Shown: positions 33,185 through 43,206, numbered from the stretch's first letter. The stretch: 64,000 nucleotides of DNA from Nitrosomonas sp. (GCA_016703745.1 JADJBK010000006.1:1116001-1180000), one strand, 5' to 3'. Notes: generated by a model not told the origin, from the letters alone. Numbers and translations: made by a program.

Positions 33185-35968
33185 TCACGCCACCAACACT
33201 TCATTCAACTCGTCCAACAACGGCTCCATCCTTGCACCAAACAGCTGATGCATCCTGCCCAGCCCACCTTGACTGTCGAACGGCGACATTTCCAGATCAT
33301 CGCGCTCGATGTGAAATGAGTTAGCAACATGATCGCGGATCATGTGCAGCCAGTTCATTTGTTCTTCGTTGAACTTCTCGCCGCTGCCGGCGTGGTGTTG
33401 CATGATCCAGCTTTGGAAGTTACGGCGCACGGTGTCGTCGAAGGTGGATAATCGCTCATCCATGCCGCATACGCGGCGGATCAGCGCAACCACTGCGGTG
33501 AGTTCGTTGACCGGTTGTGCGCCTTTATAGTCATCTAATTGACTATAGGCTTGCCACACGCGCAGTGGCGCGAGTTTGGGTTTGTCGGTTTTGAGTTTAT
33601 CCAGCACTTGGCGGATCAGGGCATAGCTGAGTTCACGCCTGCGATACGGTTGGCTGAAAAAGATGGTCAATGCGGCAATACTGTCTTGATTCGCTGTCAG
33701 GTAATCGGCAAATTCACCGGTTAAGGCTTGCGCGTTGCTCGCGGCGTCCTTGTCCCATTCGGCACGCAACACGGTGTCAATGTTGTCGTGATCGATGGTT
33801 TGTTCCTTGTCGCGGCGGATGGATTCGATGAGTTCTACCAGTTCGCCATTTAATACTTTCGCGGCTTCAGTTACTAATTGCTGTTGCGCCTGCTGCCGTT
33901 TGTCATCGCCGGGATCTGCGCCGATGGGGAGCTTTGCCAGTTCCAGCGCACGGGCTTCGATGTTGTCGGCATCGATTGCGTTGAATAATTTGCCGACCAA
34001 CTGGGTGAGTTCCATGCCGCCGGAGAATTCTCGTATGCGGCGCTGGTCATCGGTATCGAGCTGTTTGTTGAGCCGCGCCAGCCGCCCGGCAAGCGAACTT
34101 ACGGTGTCTTCATCGGTTGCGCCCATCATCACAGACATCGCCAAATTCTTCAGCGGCACGGTAGGTTTGGTGATCAGCGGCTGGCTGGCGGTCTTGAGCG
34201 ATTGGGTGACGCCTATGGCATCCACGATGACATAGTGTGTTTTGGCGCTGACGGCGGAGGGCGTGACTTTTTTCAGGTCGTCTTTATCCAGCGTGCGCGT
34301 GCCGCGCCCTTTCATCTGCTCGAAGTAGTTGCGGCTTTTCACGTCACGCATGAACACCAAACATTCCAGCGGCTTCACATCGGTGCCGGTGGCGATCATG
34401 TCCACGGTGACGGCGATGCGCGGGTAATACTCGTTGCGGAACTGCTGCAACACGGACTTGGGGTCTTCGTCGGTTTTGTAGGTGAGCTTTTTGCAGAAGG
34501 CATTGCGCTCGTCGAATTCCTCGCGCACGGTCTGGATGATGTCGTCGGCGTGGCTGTCGGTTTTGGTGAAGATCAGGGTTTTGGGCACCTCGCGGCGGCC
34601 GGGGAAGATTTCCGGCAGCTTGTCGCGGAAGGTGCGGATGACGGTGCGGATTTGATCCGGATTAACGATGTTGCGGTCCAGTTGCGTGGCGGAATAGGCT
34701 TCGTCTTCGTCCTGCTGTTCCCAGCGCTTCCTGCGCGTGAGTTTTTCGCGTTTCTCCACCTGTTGCCTGGCGGCGATCTGCGCACCTTGCCGGGTGATCT
34801 GCGTTTCGATCACGTAGACTTCATTGCCGACATTGACGCCATCGGCCACGGCTTTCTCGTGGCTGTAATCGCTGACTACGTTTTTCTTGAAAAAACCGTA
34901 AGTTCGATTGTCCGGCGTGGCGGTTAAGCCGATCAGGCTGGCATCGAAATATTCCGGTACTTGTCGCCATAAGTTGTAGATGGATTCATGGCATTCATCA
35001 ATAAAGATGAAGTCGAAAAATTCCGGTGGGATTTTTTCGTTGTACACCACGGGCATCGGTTCTTTAGGCAACTTAAGTTCAGCCGGGTTGACCTCTTCGG
35101 CGGCTTCGTCCAGCTCGCTGCCCTTGAGGATGGAATACAGGCGCTGGATAGTGCTGATGCACACTTGGCTGTCCTTGGCGACGAAGGAAGATTTGAGCCG
35201 TTGCACGTTGTACAGCTCGGTGAACTTACGGTTATCGTCGATCGGCACGTAAGACATCATTTCCTGCTCAGCCTGCTCGCCAAGATTTTTGGTGTCAACC
35301 AGAAACAGAATGCGTTTTGCATCCGCATATTTGAGCAGACGGTAAATAGAGGTGATGGCGGTGTAAGTTTTGCCCGCGCCGGTCGCCATTTGAATCAGAG
35401 CGCGCGGGCGGTCGGCTTTGAATGAGTCTTCCAAATTGGTGATGGCGATTTCCTGGCAATCGCGCAGGCACAATTCTTTTGCAGGAAGATGGTTTGGGTT
35501 CAGCGGCGGAATGTGGTGCAAACGTTTGCGCAGACTTATATCTTGTGCAATCCATTCATTGAGCGTTTCCGGGCGGTGGAAGCAGAACACCTCGCGCGAA
35601 CGCGGCTTGGGATCGCGGGCATCGGTAAACCGGGTAATGATGCCGGTACTCTGGTAGAGAAAAGACAATGGTTCTTTGTTTTTAATCCACTTAAACGTAG
35701 CTGCTGCGTAGTCTTCAGTTTGTGCTTCATGGGCCGTGAGCCGTTGCCCTTCTTCCACACGCTTGGCTTCGATTACGCCGATTGCTTTTTTAGCAACGAA
35801 CAGTACGTAATCCGCCGGGCCGATATCCGTCTGATACTCACGCACCGCCTGACCTAATCCGGCATTCAGGTCGATCTTTTTGGCCGACTGGATAACCCAC
35901 CCTGCTTGCCTGAGCAGTGCATCAATGTTGTCGCGGACTTTTTGTTCGGGATTCTGGTTTTCAGTCAT
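33185..35968 (-). CDS. hsdR: Type I restriction subunit HsdR
   Basis: A 927-residue restriction and translocation subunit. The N-terminal nuclease site shows D53 and E67-A-K69 (PADYVLF, then VIEAKR). The superfamily 2 motor follows: Walker A ATGAGKTYTA, the DEAD-box-like FIDECHESIYN, LIGLTATPDNRTYG, and motif VI around QMKGRGTRT. The C-terminal domain contacts the methylase core. It is intact and first in the operon, but HsdM and HsdS are both broken here, so restriction should be silent. Confidence 0.95.
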   Translation of the reverse strand: MTENQNPEQKVRDNIDALLRQAGWVIQSAKKIDLNAGLGQAVREYQTDIGPADYVLFVAKKAIGVIEAKRVEEGQRLTAHEAQTEDYAAATFKWIKNKEPLSFLYQSTGIITRFTDARDPKPRSREVFCFHRPETLNEWIAQDISLRKRLHHIPPLNPNHLPAKELCLRDCQEIAITNLEDSFKADRPRALIQMATGAGKTYTAITSIYRLLKYADAKRILFLVDTKNLGEQAEQEMMSYVPIDDNRKFTELYNVQRLKSSFVAKDSQVCISTIQRLYSILKGSELDEAAEEVNPAELKLPKEPMPVVYNEKIPPEFFDFIFIDECHESIYNLWRQVPEYFDASLIGLTATPDNRTYGFFKKNVVSDYSHEKAVADGVNVGNEVYVIETQITRQGAQIAARQQVEKREKLTRRKRWEQQDEDEAYSATQLDRNIVNPDQIRTVIRTFRDKLPEIFPGRREVPKTLIFTKTDSHADDIIQTVREEFDERNAFCKKLTYKTDEDPKSVLQQFRNEYYPRIAVTVDMIATGTDVKPLECLVFMRDVKSRNYFEQMKGRGTRTLDKDDLKKVTPSAVSAKTHYVIVDAIGVTQSLKTASQPLITKPTVPLKNLAMSVMMGATDEDTVSSLAGRLARLNKQLDTDDQRRIREFSGGMELTQLVGKLFNAIDADNIEARALELAKLPIGADPGDDKRQQAQQQLVTEAAKVLNGELVELIESIRRDKEQTIDHDNIDTVLRAEWDKDAASNAQALTGEFADYLTANQDSIAALTIFFSQPYRRRELSYALIRQVLDKLKTDKPKLAPLRVWQAYSQLDDYKGAQPVNELTAVVALIRRVCGMDERLSTFDDTVRRNFQSWIMQHHAGSGEKFNEEQMNWLHMIRDHVANSFHIERDDLEMSPFDSQGGLGRMHQLFGARMEPLLDELNEVLVA

Positions 35969-36184
35969 CGTTAAAGTATACAGAAATCACCGACCTTAGC
36001 TAATTCCAGCCATTCATGCTACGTATCCGGTTTTAATTGAGCGGAAAAGCGTAAAACGCTTGTCACTGCTCCCGCGCAGACAATACGGCACATTAAACAA
36101 GTGAGCCAAATCTTGGTGGCAGGGCAATCAGGCTCAATATTTCAATCAGGCAAAGACATCGACATCCGACTGATTACGGCCAGA
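35969..36184. other. Gap between hsdR and TonB receptor
   Basis: I see no gene here. It should contain the promoter of the hsdR operon at its left end and the 3' flank of the receptor gene at its right end. It is the right border of the defence island. Confidence 0.4.
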
Positions 36185-38206
36185 TTAAAAATTGATACGC
36201 ACACCGACCATCGCCGAGCGAGCGGGCAGAGGTGCGCGATTTTTGAGGAATGATGTATGGCGGCGGGCTTCTTCATCCAAGAGATTAGCTCCGCGCACGA
36301 ACAAGCTATAATTTCCGGCTTTCCAGTCGAACGCATACTCCATTTGAATATTCAGCATGGTGTAAGCCCCTGTTTCCGTTTCCAGTGAGGCAATCCGATT
36401 TTGCTTATGTACGTGCATCACATCGATCATGCTACGCCAAGGTCCCTTTCCATAATTGAGTGCACCACCAAAACGCAGGGGCGTCATTCTCGGAATGGGT
36501 TCACCACCAGCAAGTCTGCCACGCGTGTAATCCGTCCACAATCTTAAGTCAAGCTTGCCACGACGGTTATTCAATAGCTGTGCTGTAGTTTCAAATTCGA
36601 CCCCCATAAATCTGGCTTTTTTCTGATGATACGTCAATAACAACAAGCCATCGGTTGCAAGCGCACCATCTGAATTGACTCGATCGGCTATGCCATCGCC
36701 CATCAAATCTACCTCACGCAGAAAAACAAAATCGTCGATTAAATTAGCAAATAAATTTAATGTCCATTCAAAACGACCTTCGCGTTTACGCATAAATACA
36801 TCCAGATTATTGGATTTTTCCTTCTTCAGAGAAGCATCGCCTATTTCATAAGAACCGGTCGCCAGATGCGGTCCGTTAGAAAACAATTCCTCCAGCGCAG
36901 GAGCACGTTGTGTATGCGAAAGATTTCCACCTAGCGAATACCCATCAAAAAATGTCCAGATGGTTCCGCCAGCGAGACTGACTGCCTGATGTTCCACCGA
37001 TAAACCATCTTCGCGGCGTCTGGCAGATTGACGTTCATAACGCCCCCCCAGCTCAAAATGCCAGCGATTCAGGCTCAGCTTTTCCAGCGCAAAAGTGCTG
37101 ACAGCTTCTGCCTGTGAATCTGGCACGAAAGCTTCTTCTCCCGAGGTAGCAAGCTGACGATGTTGATACTGCATTCCTAACGCACCATCCCAACCTGCCA
37201 ATGGTTTGTGCAATAGCTCAGTACGTCCCTCCCACTCGCGATTCAATAATAAAGTACCCACCTCCCCACCTTCAAACTCCGTATGCGTGTGATTGTTATA
37301 CCCCCAGCGTGTTTTCGCCATGCGGAATCCCGGCAAAGGATCATTCAACCCTCCTTTGATATCAAAACGGGTCTGGCGCTGCCTGATCGTCACCACCTCC
37401 GGGTCTTCACCCGGCACACCATAACGATTGCGGAGCCGGTTTACCGCCACGCCCAAATAGCCGCGCTCCCTAATATAGGAAACACCACCTGAAAAATTTT
37501 CAGTTTGGATCGCACTGTTTTTCAATACGCCCTTGCTGGATCCAGGCTCCGGGTCGACAGCTGCAAATTTCGGTATGTCATAATCCCCGGTATCCCGCTT
37601 CAAGCCGTCCAGATGAAAAGCAAAGTCGCCACGACCCGCATTCAAGCGAAATGCACCGGTAAAATCATCTGCAACCGAATTGTAATGCCCATACAAATCA
37701 CCACTAATTGCTTCCGGAACATAGTCAAGAATGCGGCGATTCACAATATTGACCACCCCGCCGCTGGCACCAGAGCCATACATCAAGGCTGAAGGTCCGC
37801 GAAAAATCTCGATTTGATCAGCAAATAGTGGTTCCGCCGCCACCGCATGATCCGGGCTGATCGTGGAAACATCCATGGTGCCAATGCCATCCTCCAGCAC
37901 TCGTACTCGCGCACCCGTCAAACCCCGAATGACCGGACGCCCGGCTCCCGGCCCAAAATCACTACTGGAAACACCCAGTTCCTGCGATACCGCTTCACCA
38001 ATATTGCGCACATCCCGGGTCAATAGCCTTCCCCGCTTTAAAATGGATGCTGGCTGAGCTATATTTACCGTTTTTCTACCCAGCGGGTCTGCCGTTACAG
38101 TTACAGGTTGCAGCGTTAAAGCAGGTAAGGTTTCCTCTGCCAAAACAGATGAGCAGAACCCTGCAGTCACAGCTAACCAACTAAAAAAAATTCTGAATAA
38201 TTTCAT
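36185..38206 (-). CDS. TonB-dependent receptor, ZnuD-like
   Basis: A 673-residue outer-membrane receptor. A signal peptide (MKLFRIFFSWLAVTAGFCSS, then VLA) is followed by a TonB box-like LQPVTVTADP, the plug domain (RPVIRGLTGARVRVLEDGIG, then EIFRGPSALMYGSGASGGVV) and a 22-strand barrel ending in VGVRINF with the usual terminal aromatic. The histidine-containing WGYNNHTHTEFEGGE loop and the QRAPALEELFSNGPHLAT segment are characteristic of the ZnuD/zinc-receptor branch. A Zur-like palindrome 27 bp upstream supports zinc uptake as its role. Confidence 0.85.
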   Translation of the reverse strand: MKLFRIFFSWLAVTAGFCSSVLAEETLPALTLQPVTVTADPLGRKTVNIAQPASILKRGRLLTRDVRNIGEAVSQELGVSSSDFGPGAGRPVIRGLTGARVRVLEDGIGTMDVSTISPDHAVAAEPLFADQIEIFRGPSALMYGSGASGGVVNIVNRRILDYVPEAISGDLYGHYNSVADDFTGAFRLNAGRGDFAFHLDGLKRDTGDYDIPKFAAVDPEPGSSKGVLKNSAIQTENFSGGVSYIRERGYLGVAVNRLRNRYGVPGEDPEVVTIRQRQTRFDIKGGLNDPLPGFRMAKTRWGYNNHTHTEFEGGEVGTLLLNREWEGRTELLHKPLAGWDGALGMQYQHRQLATSGEEAFVPDSQAEAVSTFALEKLSLNRWHFELGGRYERQSARRREDGLSVEHQAVSLAGGTIWTFFDGYSLGGNLSHTQRAPALEELFSNGPHLATGSYEIGDASLKKEKSNNLDVFMRKREGRFEWTLNLFANLIDDFVFLREVDLMGDGIADRVNSDGALATDGLLLLTYHQKKARFMGVEFETTAQLLNNRRGKLDLRLWTDYTRGRLAGGEPIPRMTPLRFGGALNYGKGPWRSMIDVMHVHKQNRIASLETETGAYTMLNIQMEYAFDWKAGNYSLFVRGANLLDEEARRHTSFLKNRAPLPARSAMVGVRINF

Positions 38207-38232
38207 TTTCTGCAGATCGATGATTCAATATT

Positions 38233-38250
38233 GATATGTTATATCATATC
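38233..38250 (-). promoter_or_regulatory. Zur-like operator upstream of the receptor
   Basis: The 18-bp sequence GATATGTTATATCATATC is a palindrome except at two inner positions. It resembles the AT-rich Zur boxes with a GTTATA core. It lies 27-44 bp before the start of the ZnuD-like receptor, where a repressor would block the promoter. Confidence 0.5.
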
Positions 38251-38330
38251 TGCTATTACTTTACCATCACGTTCAGTTTTTACCGTTCATTAGCAACCTG
38301 AATTATCAGGATTGGTGGCTGACAATACCC

Positions 38331-39578
38331 CTACCCTGGCTTGCCATCCACCCTTGCTTGCCAGAAAATGGGAGCAAACTTACCGACCCACAACGTGAAA
38401 CACGCCAGCCATACGCCACCAGCCATCAAGTAAAACCAGGGCGATCCGGAAAAGAATGTTGGCAGTATTTCCGGAAAAATTCTAAATATAACGGCCACCT
38501 GAAACCCAAGAAATAACAGCCAGGTATAACTATCCAGCTCCAGTGGTCGGCCTGAGTGGCCAAGCGTTACGCGGGACGCCATCCCCAGCACCATACTGGC
38601 GAAATAACCTATCACCAGCATATGCAAAGGTGCCAATCCAAACCAGTAACGCTGGCCCTCGTCGGTTGACCATAGCAAAAAACTCTGTAACGAAAACAGA
38701 AGCATCGCCCAACCCAGCCAGGCAAAGGCAATATGCAATACCGCCAGCAGACGCACCGAAAAACTGCGAGCAAATCCCCAAACGTAACTTAGATAGAAAG
38801 TGCAGACTGCCAGCAGAAAATCACTTATCCAAGCGTATTGTTCAAAGCCAGCAAGATGTAGCAGTCCATGCAAAACTGAGCAGGCCAGCATTATCCACAA
38901 CAAATAAAATGGACGGATAACCGTATAATTTTTCAGCACTCTGCTTGAGAAAAAAGGAATCATCCGATGCGAAACAGCCATCAGAATAGGCAGCAGAAAT
39001 AACCATATGCCTGCCTGGCGCGAAAAATTCAGAAAAGCAGTTGATTCGGTCAGTAGCCAAAGAGTGTAAGCGGCCAAACCCAGCCAGCCACCGACGAACG
39101 CAATTGCACAAACCCAGGCATGGCGTTTATCTCCACCTGGGGCAGTCAGCAACACTTTAAACAAAGCAAAAATAGCTATCCACCAGCCTAGCAACAGCAG
39201 CAATGGTCCTAGAAAAACAAAGGGGGTGCCATAAATTAGCCCAGCATAGAACACCAGAGTACCCAATGCCATTAAGACACAAACCGTTATATAGTGAAAC
39301 GGCTTGATTTTCTCTCCATTCATCCAGTTGGGGAAAGTCGTAAATAGGAACCCAATAATAAAGAAAGGAAAAAAAGTATAAACCATCAAAAAAGCATGTA
39401 CCCAGACCGATGCAATCTGCCCATTCAACCCAGAAAACCCATCAATTAATCCGGATCGGCTGAGCAGATCCGCATTCCACCATAAAAAAGTCAACACACC
39501 TTGGATAGCGCCCATTAAGAATAGCCCACGATGTGGCGCCGCAAATAGTTGTCCCCAGAGTACTGTTAAAGAATTCAT
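38331..39578 (-). CDS. nnrS: NnrS-family membrane protein
   Basis: A 415-residue protein with about 12 hydrophobic helices. It shows the NnrS features FAAPHRGLFLMGAIQGVLTF, HAFLMVYTFFPFFIIGFLFT, MAVSHRMIPFFSSRVL and LHMLVIGYFASMVLGMASR, including conserved histidines thought to bind haem and copper. NnrS proteins are linked to nitric-oxide stress and denitrification, which fits an ammonia oxidiser. I choose the ATG at 39578, preceded by GGGA. It is 124 bp upstream of the receptor gene. Confidence 0.88.
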   Translation of the reverse strand: MNSLTVLWGQLFAAPHRGLFLMGAIQGVLTFLWWNADLLSRSGLIDGFSGLNGQIASVWVHAFLMVYTFFPFFIIGFLFTTFPNWMNGEKIKPFHYITVCVLMALGTLVFYAGLIYGTPFVFLGPLLLLLGWWIAIFALFKVLLTAPGGDKRHAWVCAIAFVGGWLGLAAYTLWLLTESTAFLNFSRQAGIWLFLLPILMAVSHRMIPFFSSRVLKNYTVIRPFYLLWIMLACSVLHGLLHLAGFEQYAWISDFLLAVCTFYLSYVWGFARSFSVRLLAVLHIAFAWLGWAMLLFSLQSFLLWSTDEGQRYWFGLAPLHMLVIGYFASMVLGMASRVTLGHSGRPLELDSYTWLLFLGFQVAVIFRIFPEILPTFFSGSPWFYLMAGGVWLACFTLWVGKFAPIFWQARVDGKPG

Positions 39579-39716
39579 AAAATCCCGGTTTGTCCTGTTG
39601 AAAGTAATCACAGCGAGAAATGGCTGACCCAGCCAACCGACTGGGTCAGCCAGGTAATTTTTAATCGAAGCTGTTATTTGCTATGATAGCGCGATGTCTA
39701 ATTCTACCGCTTTTTG

Positions 39717-40562
39717 ATGCTGAACATTGACTTGCACTGTCACTCTACCGCTTCTGACGGGGTACTCTCCCCGGAAAAACTGCTAGTGCATGCCGCTTCA
39801 CTTGGGGTAAACGTACTCGCCCTGACCGATCACGATGCCGTTAGCGGACTTGACGAGGCAAGGAAAACCGCTGATCGGGAGGGTATCACATTCATAAATG
39901 GCATTGAGCTTTCCGTCACTTGGCGGAATCGCACGCTGCACATTCTTGGTCTGGACATTAATCCAGATTATCAACCGTTACTTGAAGGATTGCACGATGT
40001 CTGTGAGCGCCGGACTGAACGCGCTCAAAAGATTGCTGCTGAGCTCGGTAAACATGGCATTTCAGGTAGCTATGAAGGCGCCTGTTCTTATGCTGGTGAA
40101 GGAAGATTAATTGGACGAACACACTTTGCTCGTTTTCTGGTAGCGCACGGGTATGCGAAGGACGTCAAAACTGTATTCAAGAAATTTCTCGTTAAAGGCA
40201 AACCCGGTTATACGCCTCATGAATGGGCCTCCTTATCACAAGCAATAGACTGGATTCGCAGCAGTGGTGGCCGGGCAGTCATCGCGCATCCTGCCCGTTA
40301 TCAGCTGGGGAAAAATCTGCTTGACCAATTATTGGATGAATTTAAAGTACTGGGTGGCGCTGGCATTGAAGTTGTTTCCTCCAGTCACACCTCTGAACAA
40401 GTCAAACAGTTTGCGCAACTTGCCATCAAAAAAGGTTTATTTGCTTCCTGTGGCTCCGATTATCATGGACCAAACGAGAGTTACTTTAATCTGGGGAAAT
40501 TACCCCAAATACCCGCAGAATGTATCCCGATATGGCACGACTGGGTGCTGCCAGCAAGCTAA
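39717..40562 (+). CDS. PHP-domain phosphoesterase (RnmA/YciV type)
   Basis: A 281-residue PHP protein. The metal ligands are clear: H7 and H9 in DLHCHSTASDG, LTDHDAVSG, GIELSV, and the late CGSDYH motif, with HPARY between. This family includes the 3',5'-nucleoside bisphosphate phosphatase / 5'-3' exonuclease RNase AM. The start is the ATG at 39717, with a TTG one codon earlier as an alternative. It is followed closely by the yciO-like gene, an arrangement common in beta- and gammaproteobacteria. Confidence 0.88.
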   Translation: MLNIDLHCHSTASDGVLSPEKLLVHAASLGVNVLALTDHDAVSGLDEARKTADREGITFINGIELSVTWRNRTLHILGLDINPDYQPLLEGLHDVCERRTERAQKIAAELGKHGISGSYEGACSYAGEGRLIGRTHFARFLVAHGYAKDVKTVFKKFLVKGKPGYTPHEWASLSQAIDWIRSSGGRAVIAHPARYQLGKNLLDQLLDEFKVLGGAGIEVVSSSHTSEQVKQFAQLAIKKGLFASCGSDYHGPNESYFNLGKLPQIPAECIPIWHDWVLPAS

Positions 40563-40606
40563 ACCCGGTTCTGACCCGCAACCTAAAAAACCGAGACCAA
40601 TACTCT

Positions 40607-41239
40607 ATGGCCCAGTTCTTTTCAATCCACCCGCAGACACCGCATTTACGGTTAATTCGTCAGTCAGTCGATATCATTCGCCACGGTGGAGTCATCGTCT
40701 ATCCGACTGATTCGTGTTATGCACTTGGCTGTCAGCTTGGCAACAAGGATGCCATGGAACGGATACGCCTGATTCGTGATGTCGATGAAAAACACCATTT
40801 CACACTGGTATGTCGCGATCTGTCGGAAATCGCCACTTATGCTAAAGTTGACAATGCCCAGTATCGTCTTCTCAAATCCACTACCCCGGGAAGCTACACC
40901 TTCATCCTTACCGCTAGTCGCGAGGTTCCCAGGAGATTGCAGCACCCCAAAAGACATACAATTGGTTTGCGCATTCCTGACCACCCTGTTACTCATGCGC
41001 TTTTGACTGAACTGGGTGAACCCATATTGAGCTCGACTCTGATTTTGCCCGGTGACGAATTGCCGCTGAATGATGCACAGGAAATACGGCAACACCTCGA
41101 ACACCAAGTTGAACTCATTCTCGATGCCGGCTCGTGCGGAACAGAAATGACGACTGTTGTCGATTTAACTGGCAATAGTCCCGAAATTACCAGAACCGGC
41201 AGAGGATCTGTAATACCCTTCGAGAATACCCATGGATAG
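40607..41239 (+). CDS. yciO: YciO/Sua5-family threonylcarbamoyl-AMP synthase-like protein
   Basis: A 210-residue YrdC-domain protein. It contains IIRHGGVIVYPTDSCYALGC, the KRHTIGLRIPDHPVTHALL core and the SSTLILPGDE segment. The YrdC fold makes threonylcarbamoyl-AMP for tRNA t6A in TsaC; YciO is the paralogue group with uncertain or weaker activity. I use the ATG at 40607 (MAQFFSIHP), which fits family members, and not the long upstream extension that overlaps the PHP gene. It overlaps the next gene by 8 bp. Confidence 0.88.
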   Translation: MAQFFSIHPQTPHLRLIRQSVDIIRHGGVIVYPTDSCYALGCQLGNKDAMERIRLIRDVDEKHHFTLVCRDLSEIATYAKVDNAQYRLLKSTTPGSYTFILTASREVPRRLQHPKRHTIGLRIPDHPVTHALLTELGEPILSSTLILPGDELPLNDAQEIRQHLEHQVELILDAGSCGTEMTTVVDLTGNSPEITRTGRGSVIPFENTHG

Positions 41240-41897
41240 CATAATTCAGGGTATTGCCATCTACGCGCTGCCGGTCATTTTCGCCATCACCTTTCATGAA
41301 GCCGCGCATGGGTATGTCGCTAAACGCTTTGGTGATCTAACGGCTTACGAGGCTGGACGGGTCAGTCTCAATCCAGTCAAACACATTGACCCAATGGGTA
41401 CGATCGTTGTCCCGCTGATTATGTTCGTCACCAGTAAACTGATGCTGGGCGGTGGAATACTTTTTGGCTGGGCCAAACCGGTACCAGTCAACTTCAATCA
41501 ACTACGCCATCCTAAACGCGATATGTTATGGGTAGCCGCTGCCGGCCCAGGTGCAAATCTGTTAATGGCCTGTTTCTGGGCGCTGATTATTAAACTGGGG
41601 ATAGGGCTTCCCGAAAGCATCTATATTAAACCCATGGTTTTGATGGGAATCGCGGGAATCGAAATTAACGTCATACTAATGATCTTGAACTTGCTACCGC
41701 TGCCCCCACTCGATGGCGGCCGTATCGCCGTTAGCCTGTTGCCAGAAAAACTGGCCTGGAAATTTGCCCAAATTGAGCCCTATGGGATGGTAATTCTGTT
41801 GACCTTACTAATCACCGGCACACTGGGAGCCATTCTATGGCCATTGATCACATTGACAAAACAGGCGATTGTTGTTCTTTTTGGTTTATATATATAA
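41232..41897 (+). CDS. Site-2 protease family (M50) membrane metalloprotease
   Basis: A 221-residue intramembrane zinc metalloprotease of the short YwhC-like M50 group. The catalytic motif is H22-E-A-A-H26 in the first membrane segment, and the third ligand lies in the NLLPLPPLDGGRI motif. Other helices are apparent at MFVTSKLMLGGGILFGW and near the C-terminus. It overlaps the yciO-like gene by 8 bp and is followed by trpS. Substrates are unknown. Confidence 0.9.
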   Translation: MDSIIQGIAIYALPVIFAITFHEAAHGYVAKRFGDLTAYEAGRVSLNPVKHIDPMGTIVVPLIMFVTSKLMLGGGILFGWAKPVPVNFNQLRHPKRDMLWVAAAGPGANLLMACFWALIIKLGIGLPESIYIKPMVLMGIAGIEINVILMILNLLPLPPLDGGRIAVSLLPEKLAWKFAQIEPYGMVILLTLLITGTLGAILWPLITLTKQAIVVLFGLYI

Positions 41898-41986
41898 ATA
41901 AATGCTTACCACACCACCTCTCGGGATCACTATCTTCATTATCAGGCCATTGTTTCATACATTTTCAAGATTAAAGGTCAGAAAAA

Positions 41987-43189
41987 ATGTTCGCTGATCG
42001 TGTACTTTCAGGAATGCGCCCGACAGGAAACCTGCATCTGGGACATTATCATGGAGTGTTAAAGAACTGGCTGACACTTCAACAGCAGTACGATTGTCTT
42101 TTTTTTGTTGCAGACTGGCATGCGTTAACAACGCACTACGACTCACCCGATATCATCGAGCAGAACGCCTGGAATATGATCATCGACTGGCTGGCCGCAG
42201 GCGTCGATCCCTCCAAGGCCACTTTATTTATTCAATCCAAAATTCCGCAACACGCAGAATTATATTTGCTGCTGTCCATGATCACTCCGCTTAGCTGGCT
42301 TGAGCGCGTTCCAACTTATAAGGATCAACAGGAAAAACTGACCGAAAAAGATCTAAGTACATATGGATTTCTCGGTTATCCCCTTTTGCAAAGTGCTGAT
42401 ATTTTGATCTACCGTGCCAACCTGGTACCCGTTGGTGAAGACCAGGCACCTCATCTGGAATTTACGCGTGAACTATGTCGCCGCTTTAATCATATTTTTG
42501 GCAAAGAACCTGGTTTTGAAGAAAAAGCGGCACAGGCAATTAAAAAACTGGGAACAAAAATATCAAAGCTCTACCGGGAACTGCGTGCCCGCTATCAAGA
42601 GCATGGAGATGAAAATGCTCTGGCTGAAGCCAGATCCTTGCTGGAAGAACAGCAAAACCTGAATGCGGGTGATCGTGAACGCCTGTTTGGCTATCTTGAA
42701 GGGAGCAGTAGATTAATTCTGCCAGAACCACAAACCTTACTGACGCAAACAGCAAAAATGCCGGGGCTGGATGGACAGAAAATGTCCAAGTCCTACGGCA
42801 ACACCATTGGTTTACGCGAAGAACCCGATAGCGTTACCAAAAAAATCCGTACCATGCCAACTGACCCTGCGAGGGTACGCCGCAGCGATCCTGGTAATCC
42901 ACTGAAATGCCCTGTCTGGCAATTTCACACACTTTACTCCTCAGTTGAAATACGAGATTGGGTTCAGCAAGGCTGCACTACTGCCAGTATCGGCTGTCTT
43001 GAATGTAAGCAACCCGTCATCGACTCCGTTCTGGCAGAACAGGCACCTATTCGTGAACGTGCCAGAATCTACGAGGAAGATCCCGCATTAATGCGCAATA
43101 TTGTTGCCGATGGATGCGAAAAGGCCCACAAACTTGCCGAAGAAACCATGCGTGATGTTAGAGAAGCGCTGGGATTAAATTACCTGTAA
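41987..43189 (+). CDS. trpS: Tryptophanyl-tRNA synthetase
   Basis: A 400-residue class I aminoacyl-tRNA synthetase for tryptophan. The HIGH motif appears as LHLGHYHG and the KMSKS motif as GQKMSKSYGN. At about 400 residues it is longer than the ~330-residue E. coli form, owing to a helical insert (about residues 180-250, KISKLYRELRARYQEHGDEN) that is also seen in other long-form bacterial TrpRS. AAAGGT lies upstream of the ATG. Confidence 0.95.
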   Translation: MFADRVLSGMRPTGNLHLGHYHGVLKNWLTLQQQYDCLFFVADWHALTTHYDSPDIIEQNAWNMIIDWLAAGVDPSKATLFIQSKIPQHAELYLLLSMITPLSWLERVPTYKDQQEKLTEKDLSTYGFLGYPLLQSADILIYRANLVPVGEDQAPHLEFTRELCRRFNHIFGKEPGFEEKAAQAIKKLGTKISKLYRELRARYQEHGDENALAEARSLLEEQQNLNAGDRERLFGYLEGSSRLILPEPQTLLTQTAKMPGLDGQKMSKSYGNTIGLREEPDSVTKKIRTMPTDPARVRRSDPGNPLKCPVWQFHTLYSSVEIRDWVQQGCTTASIGCLECKQPVIDSVLAEQAPIRERARIYEEDPALMRNIVADGCEKAHKLAEETMRDVREALGLNYL

Positions 43190-43206
43190 TCGTCATTACC
43201 AGTCTC

